Notes: generated by a model from the sequence alone, not told the origin. Shown: positions 10,095 to 23,147, counted from the first letter of the stretch. The stretch: DNA of 64,000 nt from Panorpa germanica (GCA_963678705.1 OY783214.1:5580001-5644000); one strand, 5' to 3'. Numbers and translations are program-made.

Positions 10095-13000
10095 TTATGT
10101 GCAGAGACCAGAATTATCCATCAGAGATCTTGCCAACATATCAGCTGCAGCTAGGTCACTCACTTTACCTTCAAAGTGACCCCTGACATGTAACATGAAC
10201 TCTGTTTTACTAGTAAAATCCTGTCGGCACATTAAACAAAAATGGCGCTCCCCCATATTGTAGTGAGACATTAAATTGTTATGTGGTGGAAAATAGGCAG
10301 CAGCATTTCCGGGCTGTACTAACGGCGTGTTGTTATGCGTCAAATTATTTGGAACAATACCACTGTTGATATTCATATTGTGATTATGATTGATCAGTTG
10401 ATTTTGTTGTAACTGAAGCATCTTTTCTTGCGCTGTTATCTTCTCTTGGTGTTGCTGATGTTGGTGTTGTCCTACTAACATCTTATCCTCAAGATGACTC
10501 TTGGCATGCAAGGACCATTCATCTCGCGTTGAGAACATTCTACCACAAAGCTCACAGCTCCAACTTAATTGCTGCTGATGTGGATTAGTCATGTGGTTTT
10601 GAGTTTGACCTTGATTTTGTCCTTGAACCTGAGATTGTGCTTGATTATGACTTTGATTTGTTGCTACTTGATGACTTGTTTGCTGAACTTGTTGAGTTGA
10701 TGTTGCCCCTGACATATCGACCATTTTTTCTGAAGTATCAACAATTATCTTTTTATCTTCTTGTTTATCATCTTTAAGAAAATAGTCTTTCAGATTGGAT
10801 CATAATTACATAATTATTTCGGATGGTACTTACTATTTGCCAGAGCTGTTCGCTTTCCTAGTGGTGCGATGTTGGAAGGAGTCACGTGCTTAAATTTATT
10901 CATGTGTATTACAAGTTTGTCTCTTCGCGCAAATGCTTTGTTGCAAACTTCACAGACGTATGGTTTCTCGCCTGGAAGAAATTTAACAGTGGTATTACCA
11001 CGAAAGAATAAATACAGCATTACATTATCAACAAGGTGAAGTTACCCGTATGAATTCTCATGTGAATCGTTAATTTATCTTTCCTAGCCAAACCTTTTCC
11101 GCATACTGAACATTCGAACGCTTTATTTGCTGAAAAAAAACAATTTAATTAGTTCAAATTCTAAACCAGCAATTTATTTTACTAATATCATCTCATCACA
11201 ATTTATTTTACTTTAAATATTTTACTTTAAAAAATAATTGAACATTTAAGGTTCTAGTAACCAACTTTATCAATATATAGTACACTTTTATAGACATTAA
11301 GACATAGGACACAAGCCCATCAGGATGTTTCTTTCGTGCTAACTCTAATAAATAACTCACTAGGATCACCAGTATTTGTTGATTTAGAAGATGTTGATTT
11401 CCTGGTACTCGTAGTAGATGCTTGTAGAGCTTTCAGTCGACTAGCTGGATGCATAGAACCCCCTTCTGCGTAGGGCTCCGTAAATGGTATTAAATTAGGA
11501 CGAGGAATATTGCTTGGAACTTCTGGAGTCCTATAAATAATTTCCTTTTTATAAATTTGTATAATAATTGGAATTGAAATATATTGTTTTATATTTACCA
11601 GTTTCCCAAATGTTGCAGAACTCTAACGCCACCTTCGTAGCCCATGCCTACGTCATCAGGCACGGTGAAAGTACTGTCTGCGTTTCCTGTACTACTAGAG
11701 CTTACCTGAGGAACCTGAAATTATGTAAAACAACATAAGAAATGCGTGGAAAGGGGTGGAAGGAACAAGAAAAGTTGGAAAGAATACAGGTAAGATATAT
11801 GAAATGGGTTCTAGGGCTGGACAGGTGCACGCCAGGATACATGGTGATGGAGGAGCTAAAGAGGGACAAGATACGAATTAAAACAGGGGAAAGAGCGGTA
11901 AAATACGAGGAGAAATTGAACAGAGCGGAAAGCAAAATCTTAAAGAAAATAAGAGAGGATTACATAAAGAATGGGGGGAAAGGAGGTCCAAAAAAGAGAA
12001 AAGAATACTTTGAAAGGAATGGAATGGCGATCGAGGAGGCAGAGAGGAGAAGAGAAGGTGGCGCAAGTGTGGCAGAGGAGCTAAGGAGAAGGGATAAGGA
12101 GACACAACAGCAGGAGAGAATGGGAAAAATAGAAAAAAGTAACTACAATAAAAGATATAAGAGGTTATGGGAAAATAATGTGCCTCAGTACCTTATAGAA
12201 AAGGACATAAAACACATAAGAAGAACAGCAAGGTTTAGATTGGGAAATGAGGAAAAAGGAAACAGATACTGGGAAAAGAGTGAGGAAAGAAAGTGTAGAA
12301 TGTGTGGAGCGGAGGACGAAACACTGGAGCACATTAAGTTTGAGTGTAAGGAAAAAGTAGCAAGCGAAAGGAATATTGGACAGCTATTAAAGGGAGGCAG
12401 TGAAGGAAAGAGGTGGATGGCGGAAATAGTAAGAAGAAAAGGAAAAACAGGAGAATAAATAATCTGGTGGAGAATAATAGAGAGGGTCAAAAGAAGAAGA
12501 AGCAGAAAGCACTTTTGGAAGTAGTAAAAGTCGAGAAGATTTTAAGTTTATTTTAAGTTTAGTTTTTAAGTTTGGAATGTATATAGGAATGAAATGTATT
12601 AGAAATATAATACTGTAGATTGTAAAGCCGAAAGGCATACACAATTAATATATAAATAACAATAACATAAGAAATGCGTTAGTTTATGTAAAGGTTGGAT
12701 ATAACATGTGGGAGGGACATTTGTTAAATTTGTTATAGTTTTGAAACAACTTTATTCCATACGTTTGAAGGTCATCTAAGAGACACGTTGGATAAACACG
12801 TGGTTGACACGAGGAAGAGAAGGGAAAGTGTATACAGCAAGAACTAGCGGTGTATGTAAGTTTACTGGTATAAATGTGTTACTGTCAGCGTTGCTTCAGA
12901 AAGAAGCCGAACTCAGTTACTGGCTCACACCGCATGACACGTGCATGCGTACCATCAAAGGATTAGTTTTATTTTATTTTTAATCAGTCTATTCTCTGCC

Positions 13001-16000
13001 TGATTTTTAATATCTCTCGGATAAAAACATATCAGATGATTAAACAACTTGGCTAGTTGTATAAAGTATAGTTTCTTAGTATGATTACATGTTGTTGTTG
13101 TTGTTGTGGGCGTAATATTGTTTGTGAGGTGACCTATCAATCTCTGACCTTTATTGAGGAGCCGACGTAGTGCTGGGTGGAACTTACAGCGCTCGGGGGA
13201 GACAACTGTCCGTGTGGGGTATCTTTATTTCTTTGATTTTGAACTTGTAGTTGTTGAGCTGCTTGTGCCATATGCTGCTGCACCGCCAGATGAGCCTCTA
13301 GATAGGCCGCCTTCTGTGCAGCAGTCATCTTGTCCATATTGACAGTCCCGTCCTGGAAAGGAAATAGATGGCATCAGTAACGGAGATTACCTAGTTGATA
13401 GTGGTATCAGGTTGCTTAAGAGGGGGTAAGGTTTAAACTTTCTTTTTCATTTTTTTTTATTTATATTATTGTACAACATATTAAGTTTATTGTGAAAAAA
13501 TTTGAAGTCCATTGGAGTAAAACTGTCGGAGATATAGAGTTTTAAATCTTCACCTCTCTGATCTGCCTTCAAGGTTACTTTGAAACTTTTAAATGCGGTT
13601 TCTTACACATAGCTTTTTCAGAGATAAATGCCGAGGTAACGCTGTCGAGTTTTTTTTATTTTTTAACTTTAACGTATTTTAAAATAACAAAGTTTCTGAT
13701 ATTTTCATGAAAAATCGGTATTTTGACTTTTAACTGCTGTAAAAAATTGAAAAATCAATAAAAAAAAGAAAAACTCGACAGCGTTACCTGCAGAAACTTA
13801 TCAACTAATGAAATCTATTTGGTTTTTCGATTTCTGAAAATCCAGTGATGAGTTATGAGTGCACCGCAATGTGACTTTTTTTGTGACGTCTGCGGAGATT
13901 CGCTGTCAATGCCTCATTTCTTGACATTTATTTATCAAAATTTCACAAAGTATTCTTCAAATGTCATTTTATCATGTAGTAATTATAGAAATAATTATAT
14001 AATAACTGTTTCGTCAAAAAACATTATCGAAAATATGCATATTTTTTTTCGTTTTGACCTAACCTAATTTGTACGTAATGAAACGAAAATATGCAACACT
14101 TCAATAAATAACAATTGCATCGATTAGTTTTAATTAATATGAGAAGCTCAGGCGTAGAGTGCTCGATTATCGGACTCTTGAGCTTTAAGCGTAGTACGCA
14201 TCGTTTGCGAAAGCTCGTATCCGGGGTCTACGGCTATGATCGAAATATCAAGCTATGTGCACTGAATGCTATAAACTATACCTGATATATTTGTATTAAA
14301 AACCACTTCGTATTTATACAACTACGCAGTGTGTTATATATTTTTGACGCATTTTGCAATACAACACAAAAATAACTTCACTCACTTAAAGTTTAAAAAA
14401 ATGTGCAAAATAAGAGCAACATTCTTTCTTGGAAGGAAAATGCCATTACATTTAAAGTTAAAACATAAAATTAAAACTAAAACTCAGTAAGTAAGTGGGT
14501 GATTCTTTACTATAATCAAAAATCAAATTAAAATAATTATATATATTTATAGTTAAGAAAATATTTATAAATATAAAAACTTCAAAAACATTTCTCTGAG
14601 AAATAAATAACAAATGTGATTCACAAGGAGATCTATAACTTCGTTGTTTATTACATTTTTTAAATTTAAGAAATGTATTTTAGAATTTGAAGATATGTAT
14701 TAAAAATATATCAATCTTAAAAATACATTATTTTAGCTGCTAAAGAAATTAAAGAAATCGACTTATACTTTAGATTCTAAAAATAGTAAAAAACGTAATA
14801 TTTATAAACTCCTTAATTCTTGTTAAAAAATATGAATTATATATTACGTCAGTTGTGCCCGAAAAGTTTATTATTTTTGTAATTTTATTTTACCGCAATT
14901 TAAAGATTATGTAGATTTTTTTATAGATTTAAATAAACTTTCTATTGTACCGTTACCACAGGTGATAATCGAGTGCTAATTATTTCCTACACAGCTTCTA
15001 AAAAAACTTTATGTTGATAAAAATAGACACATATAAAATGAAACAGATAACGATATACATATATACGATACAAATACATTCATAAAATGCAGCACAGAAT
15101 ATATATAAATTACTTTCACCGTCACTTTTCAAACTACACAAACAAAAACACTGTATACAAAGTACATCTCTATAACATAAATATAATACAATATGAAGCA
15201 AGATATTTAAAATGAAATCTTACCACTTTCCACAATTTTCCTTTTAATATTATGTTTTATATTGAATGAGAGTGTTCAAATTCGCAACCGCGTTAAACCA
15301 AGGGTGGATAAGGAATATATTAGGTCAAAAGAGATAACATTGATACCAACAGTTGTCTCTCTCTAACTAATGATATAAATAAACACTCGGTTGAAAGGGA
15401 AAGTGATGACATTTGTAGTTCCCCTTTAAGCGGAATAAAACGTATAGCAGGTGTGTAGCTTATATTTATTGGCAGTAGATATAAATAGAATCCTGGAAAT
15501 ATCTGATATTCGATATTTATAGATTCAGTGGGTTTTGTATTTAGTTTGATGTTGTATCTTTAATAGCAGTTAAATATTATCACGTGTGGTTTCACATCCT
15601 TAGATTTATTTATTTGTAGTTCATTCACTGCTAGCCCAAAGATAAAGTTAGTTGTGGGTGCCAGAAGGGAAGAGCGACACATGTTTCGGCTCTCAGTAAT
15701 TAAACAATTATTATTTTTGTACATATATTATTATGTTTCCTAACCCCGCTGATAAGATATCGATAAATGACATTTTTATTTTTGGTTAACCAAAATGATG
15801 ACAAAAAATATTTGTCACTGTACAAATTTTGATAAATAACATTATCGTTTCCGTTTTCTGACACATAAAACTTATTTTGAATTTTTATTTAACGTGGGCT
15901 CATATTTGCATTTTTAATTCCGTCACCAAATACATTTTTCTAAGCCAGCAGTTCATGTCTTACAGAGTCTAGTACACCATTTGAACCCGAAACGATTAAT

Positions 16001-19000
16001 GCTCTAAAAGATTAGGTTTAATATAGTCTACATAAATCTGATAAGAGTATCTCAATCAAAATTTACTTCCCGCTAAAAACAGTTGAAAAATAATATCTAA
16101 CTGTAACACTTAGTTTATTAGTATCAGAATAACAAAATAACCTTTTTAGATTCAGTAATATATATTCAATAATCATTTTTAGATCATTAGAATCATAACA
16201 AGTTCCATTTAACGGTATAAACAGTCTTGAAAAGGTCTTAAGATTCGTAAGAAAGTGATTTTATGAAAAATTCAAACCTTTTTAGATAATAAATTTGTTA
16301 TAGTTCAAATTACGAGAGTTCGGCGGCGACTCATACTTAAAACAAGTTGTGGGGTATAAACTGCCGATATAACTAAAATGCACTGACTCACTTATTTTTC
16401 TATAATGTATATAGAAATAAATAATATAAAATTCAATATCGTATTATAGATTTATACCGCTCTTATAACCTCTTATAAGTATAAGTCGCCGCCGAACTAT
16501 CGTGATTTGGACTATATGTATTTTCTTCATATTTTTAATTAATTTTTAAATAATATATTTTGTAATTTAATGTATTTAACATCGGTTTATTTTCAATGGC
16601 CGTATATAATTGTGCCACACCGCTGTCTAATATGTTTTTGTGATAACATGAGCACGTATTCTACAATATATTTTGTATAATACTTATATTAGTTTTGTTT
16701 TAACGTCTCCATCATATTTATAAGAAAAGAAATAGAAGTGATTAATAATAAAAATCTTAATATTCAATAAATCTGTAATCGACCTTGATTGCAACCCTGT
16801 GTGAAACAGGGGTCTATGCTCTATGAGTTAGGGAGTCAGGGGGATCAATACGGCTACGATCTCATGCGAGTCTCTTCGGGGGTTCGGCGCGAATCATGGA
16901 GACGACGGGGAGACGGTCACGATAGTGGGTGCAGAATAGGGTGGTAGTATTCTAGGGGTGGCAGAGAAAGGTTCAAAGGGTACACAGAGTATAGTAGTAC
17001 TTCCCGAATCGCAATCCCGATCCCGACACTACACACACACACGCACAAAACCAGGACGCATCGACGCGTGCCGTGTTGAAAGTGAAGGGTGGACATAATA
17101 TATACAGGTCACTGAAGTTCAAATAAATTTCTTTTATATTTTTTTGTTTATTAAGTTTTTTAATTTATATCAGTGATTTTGTATGTATTAAAATTTGGTC
17201 AAAATGTAAAGTTCATACATGAGTCGTCTAGAACCCAATACTATTAAGTCAAATTGATTCTAAATACTTAACGAATTAAAAATATTATGTTTAGTTGTGG
17301 AAGGATAAAAAAGGTTTCTTGCTTCTTCTGATATTTGCTTAATAATTTCACATGACATTGCGATTTAGACATTAAGTATAGCTAGTAATTTCATACGTCC
17401 GTATACATAAAGGTTCATACTCAGGGTTGTATACTTCCAAACCTTCCGACATAAGTGCATAACTAAGCAACGTGAACATGCCACTACTATCGTTTGTGTA
17501 TAATATTTCCTTGCGCCGATAGTGTAAGAGGAGAAAAAATACATATCCATTGAAGAGTTCAATACACTGAGTTTTATTCTAAATTCATAATTCTAAGTTT
17601 TTGTTTTTAATTTATATTCTAAGTTTACATTATATTCTAAATTAAATACCACAAAAATAAAAACATAGTAGTCCCGAAAAAGAGAAAGTATTATTATGAA
17701 AGGAATGGAATGGCGATCGAGGAGGCAGAGAGAAGAAGAGAAGGAGGCACAAGTGTGGAAGATGAGCTAAGGAGAAGGGAGAAGAAGATACAGCAACAGG
17801 AAAGAATGGGAAAAATCGAGAAGAGCAATTACAACACAGAAGATATAAAACATGAGAAGGATTGCCAGACTTAGATTGGGAAACGAGGAGAAAGGAAACA
17901 GTTACTTTGCAAAACACTGGAGCACATTAAGTTTTCTTGTCAGAAAAAAGTAATGAGCGAGTAGAATATTGTGTAATTATTAAAGTGAGGCAGTAAAGGG
18001 AAGAGGTGGATGGCGGAAATAGAGAAAAGGAACGAGGAAAGAAAAGTAACGCCAGAGCAAAAGTGATTTTAATCTGAAGTGACAAAGAGACAAAGAAGAC
18101 AAGAGGTGTAGCAGTTTTTCTTTTGGAATTGGAACGTAATTAGGCACGATGATATGTAATTTATGGATTTAAGGCGGAAGAATGTAGTGCCTAATGGCAA
18201 AAACATTACAATAAATAATAATAATAATAATCAAAACCGTATTTCTTTGAGGAAGAAAGTATCTATACTATTCATCTAATTAAATTAATGAATTCTTTAG
18301 TAGTAACTTACTTGAAAATTTATCGTGGCTGTCACAGTTCTCATGGAGTCGGCATAATTCCTCAGCACTGTGTCCGTATTAAGACAGCTCGCCCGCCATT
18401 CGTACAATTGCTCCAATTTGTTTATACAACGCTCACATATCTTTTTTGGAAGAAAATCGTCTTTTGATATCTGCAATATTGATACAGTGTCTTAGTATTA
18501 TTGGAATTTTAACCAAACGAATGCATGCTACAACGCTAAACCTATCCGAACCTTGTAAATGCAATTAGACTGATAACTGGTCGATTAAGCTTTCATAACA
18601 GTGGTGTATCGATAAAAATTAAAGTAAAAATTTACTCTCATGATAAGTTATGTTAGTTCAAAAAAACTCCAATACACCCTACAGTACACAAGTTTGACTT
18701 AGTGTACTGTCGTGTTGGTAAGTGGTATGTATGCATTGTGACACAACACGTGCAAAAAAACAGGAGTCAACTTGCTCTGAGAGTTCTAGCCGCTCAACCA
18801 AGCCGCCTATTTACATCCGAATGCGTCGTCGCTTAAATATAGTTGATGAAAGATGAACAAACAGATTTCTGACAGATTTTAAATTAAAGATAATTCTTTT
18901 ACAGTGTAGATTACCTTTGGTGAAAAATATTACCGTCTAATGTTAAACGACGTTTTATTCTTGCACAAATGTTATTAGTATTAGAATAAAATGAAATAAA

Positions 19001-20048
19001 GTTGTATTTGTTTGTAACTAAATAAAAGACAAACTTATGAAAGACAAAAGACTAAGCACAACCCTACATTGGAGACTGATGAAAGATAGAGACAATATCA
19101 TTTTAACACAGTAAATAAAGAGAGACAACGCTAACAATATTGACTTAAGACAGACTTGTGCGCATTTTCATATGTTTCCAAGATAATAAGGCAGTTGTGC
19201 CTTCAGTAAGCACTTTACTCGAGTTTTAAGAAAACAACTTCGTGCCAGAAATTAGTAATAACTAAATTTATAAATTTCAATTGACAAGAATATGTTGCTA
19301 AACTATTAGCAGAATAAAAAACTAATTGACAATTAATCAATTATAAAAAAGGTTTTAATACTTCATGGAAATATTTTACAACTCTCTGGTTTCATTCATT
19401 ACAGATCGATATTTGTAAAGTATTTTACATATTATCAGCTAGCACACATGTTGACCATCATAAACGTACGCACACACACATGTCTACGCAAGGGCGTCCG
19501 CTGAAAGAAGCTACGTATTGCACTAACCCCTATTTGCATCGCAAGGGGTAGCGTCTGATATATAACAAAAGGATAATATGCACATATTTAAATGTTACCC
19601 CACATGAAAGTTTTCTATGGACGCCCATGAATATATATAAACGAAAAGCGTAGGGAAAGTAAATTGTAGTGTCGATTTGTTTATATTGATTTTTATTTAA
19701 GTTCTCGTGAGTCATTAGCAAGCCCGAAGCGGAAATAAAACCGCGTGTTAAAAAAAAACAAAAAAAACTATGATACATTAAATAAATAGGAAGTATTTAT
19801 GTAATAGAGACAATAATACGTCAAAAATAGTGAAAGTAAATATCATAACAAACCGCAGTTGGAAGACAGGATCTCATCTTGTACAGGATCTGACGTTGCT
19901 CGCCATCCTTGTCAAATATATGCATCCTAGGTCCATTCTTTAATGAGCAAAGTCTACATAAATCTGCAAATGCAGTAAAACTTAAATCATCTGGTTCCGT
20001 CATTGTAAAACAATCCGCTAGGAAGTCTAACAAACAAGAATTGTCCAT
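10095..20048 (-). CDS. ZAD-C2H2 zinc-finger protein with Gln/His/Asn-rich linker
   Basis: Probable transcription factor. Coding exons: 20048-19854, 18470-18312, 13352-13188, 11714-11599, 11530-11361, 11129-11046, 10971-10834 and 10786-10095. They sum to 573 codons. Exons 1-2 encode a ZAD (zinc-binding dimerisation domain), with its cysteine pairs at C31/C34 and C77/C80. Exon 3 is Gln/Ala-rich. Exons 4-5 encode a Ser/Thr/Pro-rich linker. C2H2 fingers start at C275 (KGLARKDKLTIH), C303 (KAFARRDKLVIH), C420 and C526. The last two are separated by a Q/H/N-rich stretch. Exon 3 has a second possible donor at 13149 that also keeps phase. The exon 8 acceptor has a weak pyrimidine tract. Introns contain LINE, MITE and GC-rich sequence. 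ZAD proteins are nuclear DNA-binding factors expanded in insects; I cannot name the orthologue. Confidence 0.87.
11226..11320 (+). mobile_element. MITE family A, copy j (3' end only)
   Basis: About 95 bases matching the right end of the family, from 'aaaaataattgaacattt' to GGACACAAGCCCAT. It lies in intron 5 of the zinc-finger gene, only about 40 bases from the donor of exon 5. Confidence 0.8.
11748..12663 (+). mobile_element. 5'-truncated LINE with 16-bp target duplication, copy 1
   Basis: Perfect direct repeats AACATAAGAAATGCGT at 11732-11747 and 12664-12679 mark the insertion. The element carries the C-terminal end of a non-LTR retrotransposon ORF2 (in frame to 12458) and a 3' UTR ending in 'gtaaagccgaaaggc' and an AT-rich tail. 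The protein part has the VLGLDRCTPGYMVMEEL block and a terminal CCHC motif (CRMCGAEDETLEHIKFEC), which follow the reverse transcriptase in R1/Jockey-like elements. The reverse transcriptase and endonuclease are missing. The apparent ATG at 11742 lies in the duplicated target DNA, so it is not a real start. It sits in intron 3 of the zinc-finger gene, antisense to it. Confidence 0.88.
13091..13107. repeat. GTT trinucleotide microsatellite
   Basis: A run of TTG/GTT units in intron 3 of the zinc-finger gene. No function inferred. Confidence 0.8.
13635..13788. repeat. Foldback repeat (20-bp perfect arms)
   Basis: GGTAACGCTGTCGAGTTTTT at 13635 is exactly inverted at 13769-13788 (ending CTCGACAGCGTTACC). 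An AT-rich loop of about 110 bases lies between. Pairing extends imperfectly outward. It lies in intron 2 of the zinc-finger gene. A decayed MITE or foldback element is likely. Confidence 0.7.
16301..16514 (+). mobile_element. MITE family C, copy 1 (214 bp, TA target site)
   Basis: Long imperfect terminal arms of about 40 bases, starting TAGTTCAAATTACGAGAG and, on the other strand, TAGTCCAAATCACGATAG. Both arms contain the GGCGGCGACT block. TA flanks both ends (16299-16300, 16515-16516). A second copy of identical length lies in opposite orientation at 40150. Non-coding; in intron 2 of the zinc-finger gene. Confidence 0.9.
16790..17100 (-). promoter_or_regulatory. GC- and CpG-rich island within the zinc-finger gene intron; possible alternative first exon
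   Basis: About 300 bases markedly richer in G+C and CpG than the AT-rich intron around it. Read on the minus strand (the gene's strand), a TATATAT motif near 17100 precedes the GC-rich block as a TATA box would. Exon 3 downstream opens with an in-frame Met (MDKMTAAQ), so a ZAD-less isoform could start here. This is inference; a decayed GC-rich repeat is an alternative. A short hairpin (CCCTGTGTGAAACAGGG) lies near 16795-16812. Confidence 0.3.
17668..18231 (+). mobile_element. Degenerate LINE fragment, copy 2
   Basis: Similar to the 11748 element over the block 'gaaaggaatggaatggcgat' and onward, but with several internal deletions and stops and a different 3' end, finishing in an AAT microsatellite (18214-18231). 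It is probably a related subfamily. No clear target duplication was found. It lies in intron 2 of the zinc-finger gene. Confidence 0.75.
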
Positions 20049-20636
20049 AAATTTAGTTTTTCTATATATTTAAAAACACCAATCACTAAACAAAACCACT
20101 AGAATGTCACTGTAATAAAGTTTTTCACTCCACACCCTACTAGCCCTTCGAGGGGACACATATTTGGTGTATTGCCCTGTTCCTGTAGCGCTACTCTACC
20201 CTAACGTAGAGATCCTAGCTAGCTAGTTTCCCTACATAAGACGCCATTGAATATTATTCTAGTACGCATGCGTATCGTTCACTCAAATGAGGTTATGAAA
20301 ATTGACTAGTGCTGCCACGCGTTTAAAAACGATGAACCAAAGTTTAAGCTTCAAAGTATAATACTTGATTCTAATTAATATAACATAATGTTGAAATAAA
20401 AAGGTCGTAAATTGTTTTTGTTGAAGGTTAATGTTAAAAAATGTCGGACGAAATCGATAGTTTCACTTTGTAGACGTTACGTGATACATTGTCGTATTGA
20501 TAAAACTTTAACAAGCTTGCACAAGCAGCACAGCTGTTGATAAGAAATAAACTTAATAACAATAATAAATCTATCCAAAATACATTATACCTAATAAACG
20601 TAAACACTGTATTCAGGGCCGAAATAACATATAAAG

Positions 20637-20869
20637 CCCAAGTAAACATTTTGGAGTCACTTTGACATCATATTGAAGATGCGTATGTTTTTTTTGTCAC
20701 GAAAGAGTTCAGTTTCTCAAAGGCGCTCATATGAAATCGGCTACAAAATCGGCGAAACTACTCCACCTCTCGGGACACTAATGAAAATAAAATTGTTGCG
20801 AACTACAATTGAAGTGAAATAGAGATAGAAACGTCACAAAATAGGACACTTCACGAAATGTTTACTGGG
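20637..20869 (+). mobile_element. MITE family B, copy 3
   Basis: From CCCAAGTAAACATTTTGG to TGTTTACTGGG, colinear with 7629-7857. The target dinucleotide is no longer clean (AG and TA). Confidence 0.85.
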
Positions 20870-21143
20870 TAAGGAGAGCTTAAATAGAGGGGAAGCGAAA
20901 AAAATAAAACTTTCTGAAATGGAGATGAGACAAGAAGAAAGAGATGAAAGATGAATAAGTCACAGAAAGAGAGAAAGGTGAATTGAAATAGTGCATTGCA
21001 TCTAAATTCATCGCGAGTAATACATTGCAGAATCAATTTATCGTATTACAAATCATTGCAAATCCTTATTCTTTCATTTCTTTTGGTTTACGTTTTCTCT
21101 GCAAAGGTTTTTTTTTCTGTCACAATCCCAATGCGAAAGTTAA

Positions 21144-21386
21144 CCCATGTAAACATTTTGGGGTCACTTTGCCATCGTATTGAAGATGCGCATGACTTTA
21201 TTGTCACGAAAGAGTCCTATTTCTCACAGTCGTTCATATGAAATGTCTATTTTATCGGCTATAAATGGTGAAACCACTCCTCCTGTCGGAATACAAATTA
21301 AGATAAAGTTGATGCGAACTATAGTTGAAGTGAAACAGTGATAGAAACGTCACAAAACAGGACACTTCACCAATTTGTTTACTGTG
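21144..21386 (+). mobile_element. MITE family B, copy 4
   Basis: From CCCATGTAAACATTTTGG to TTTGTTTACTGTG, same internal layout as the other copies, about 275 bases from copy 3 and in the same orientation. Slightly diverged ends. Confidence 0.82.
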
Positions 21387-22085
21387 AAAATTATTGGAAA
21401 ATGTACTACAATATTTGGCATAATATAAAGAGTATGATCTCCAATAAGAGCCCTTTTTAGTAACTATTTTCGTAAGAAAAGAATTTTTTAGTCGCCAGAA
21501 ATCACAGTATTTATATGCAATGAGTGTTCTACTTTTTCTAATTTCATGAATTCTATATTTCATCCTTTCAAGTAACTACTTTATAAATCTTAATTCAAAT
21601 GCGATTCCCGCAACCGCTCCCTTGGCATTATACTTCATCAATGTTTATTTTAAAACACACCTGAAGTAATTAAGATTTAAATCGATATTAATGATGGTTC
21701 AATCACGTGTAATCTAAGTATGTAATCCACAAGATATTGATTTTATGATATAGTCATAAACCTCATATGAAGAGACACGTTGGTTTACCTAAAAATAAAT
21801 ATAACGTACTCTACATCATAGAATTTGTACGGTTTCTAACACGTGTTTTTCCAATTCTGTTTATTGTAGTAATCTTGCTTACTCGGCATAAAAATGAAAC
21901 TAGTCTATAAGCGAAACTGTTAAACGTTGATTTTTTGAAAAGGAAGAAACGTTTTCTTCACATTACTGCCAAACGAAACCCAAAAGTAAAGTCAAAGGAA
22001 AGGCATTAACATTTGAATTCTGCAAAACAGTTAGCTAGTACTTTACCGTATGCTTCTATTTTTGTACAAGCTGTTTTAAATGAAG

Positions 22086-22674
22086 AATGGGCTTGTGTCC
22101 TCTTTTTTTATTGGTCGATTGAAATAGATGTTAATAAGTGCATATTGGTGTGTCTATTTTATTAAATATCTAAATATTGACGGAGATATAGCAATTAAAA
22201 ATTTGAATTGTAGTTTTAGCGCTAGAAATGGTCGACCATATTTATATGACGTGACGTCAGTTATTTGTTGAGTAGGTCAGTGCTGTGGTAATGTTCTGTA
22301 GCTGTTGGTAGTCAAATAATCAAGTTAAGTCAAAGAATAATAAGTTTTTATTTTATTTAACCCTGCTAAGGCAGACATAATATTTAAATTTTATTATTTC
22401 TTGAAATAGCTGTAAATAATATTTGATATATAAATACATATAGCAGAGATTTATGAGCTGTAAGGTTAGTAACCTTACACAAGGATTGTGATGTCACATG
22501 CATGCACTTGGAATGTGTACAACGTTGAATCCCTTTATTAATTAAAGAGACAAAATGACTTTTCTAATATAAAGAGTTATTAAAAAATAATTGAACATTT
22601 GAGGTTCTAGTAACCCACTTTATCAACATATAGTACACTTTTATAGAAATTAAGACATAGGACACAAGCTCATT
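22086..22674 (+). mobile_element. MITE family A, copy c
   Basis: AATGGGCTTGTGTCCTC at the left and GGACACAAGCTCATT at the right, 589 bases. It lacks part of the 'tgttgattgaaattgatg' neighbourhood and part of the segment before the right end. It lies about 470 bases upstream of the NME5-like start. Confidence 0.9.
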
Positions 22675-23138
22675 CTTCTTCTACTTTAGTACCTAGTTTT
22701 AATTTATCATATTGCTTGCCCCCTCTCTCCTCACGATGGAAAAGAAATTTGATATTACTTCAATGATTATTTTATTATTCAAAGTAAAACCTATTATTAA
22801 TCTTTACAGACATTAAAGGACCTTGTATTTTTATACAAGTACATATATAATTTTATAGGTTAGAATCAAAGTAATAAATTACTTGACATAATGAAATCAT
22901 AGCCTACAGTATACTGGTACACTACGGGAGAAATGTAAAACTATTGGAATAGTAAAAAATAAATGAGTCTATCACCTAGGAAACAGACAAACAACAATAA
23001 AACTATCATACACTCATCATAAATTGAACTATCGACAAACTACTCGTATTTTAAACATCACTGTGACTGCCACTGTTCAAGCTGCTATGCACGCATGTGA
23101 TTTATGCATATTTCAATTGTATACTCGAAATAAAATAT
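22675..23138. other. Upstream region of the NME5-like gene
   Basis: AT-rich presumed promoter and 5' UTR. An in-frame ATG at 23097 could extend the protein by 17 residues, but that extension is hydrophobic and unlike the family. Confidence 0.35.
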
Positions 23139-23147
23139 ATGAAAATA

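Larger units (their letters stand above)
20049..22085. other. Intergenic: 5' flank of the zinc-finger gene and two MITE B copies
   Basis: The first 200 bases are the presumed promoter and 5' UTR side of the minus-strand zinc-finger gene, with a somewhat GC-richer patch near 20130-20230. The rest is AT-rich apart from the MITEs listed separately. No gene recognised. Confidence 0.4.

Noticed and set aside
11742-12458. 238-aa plus-strand protein as a host gene
   Set aside because: It is the C-terminal end of a 5'-truncated LINE; its ATG lies in the target duplication.
11878-12644. Minus-strand frames opposite the LINE (Ser/Leu/Phe-rich)
   Set aside because: Antisense shadows of the purine-rich LINE ORF.
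17642-17917. 91-aa minus-strand frame
   Set aside because: Antisense to the degenerate LINE fragment.
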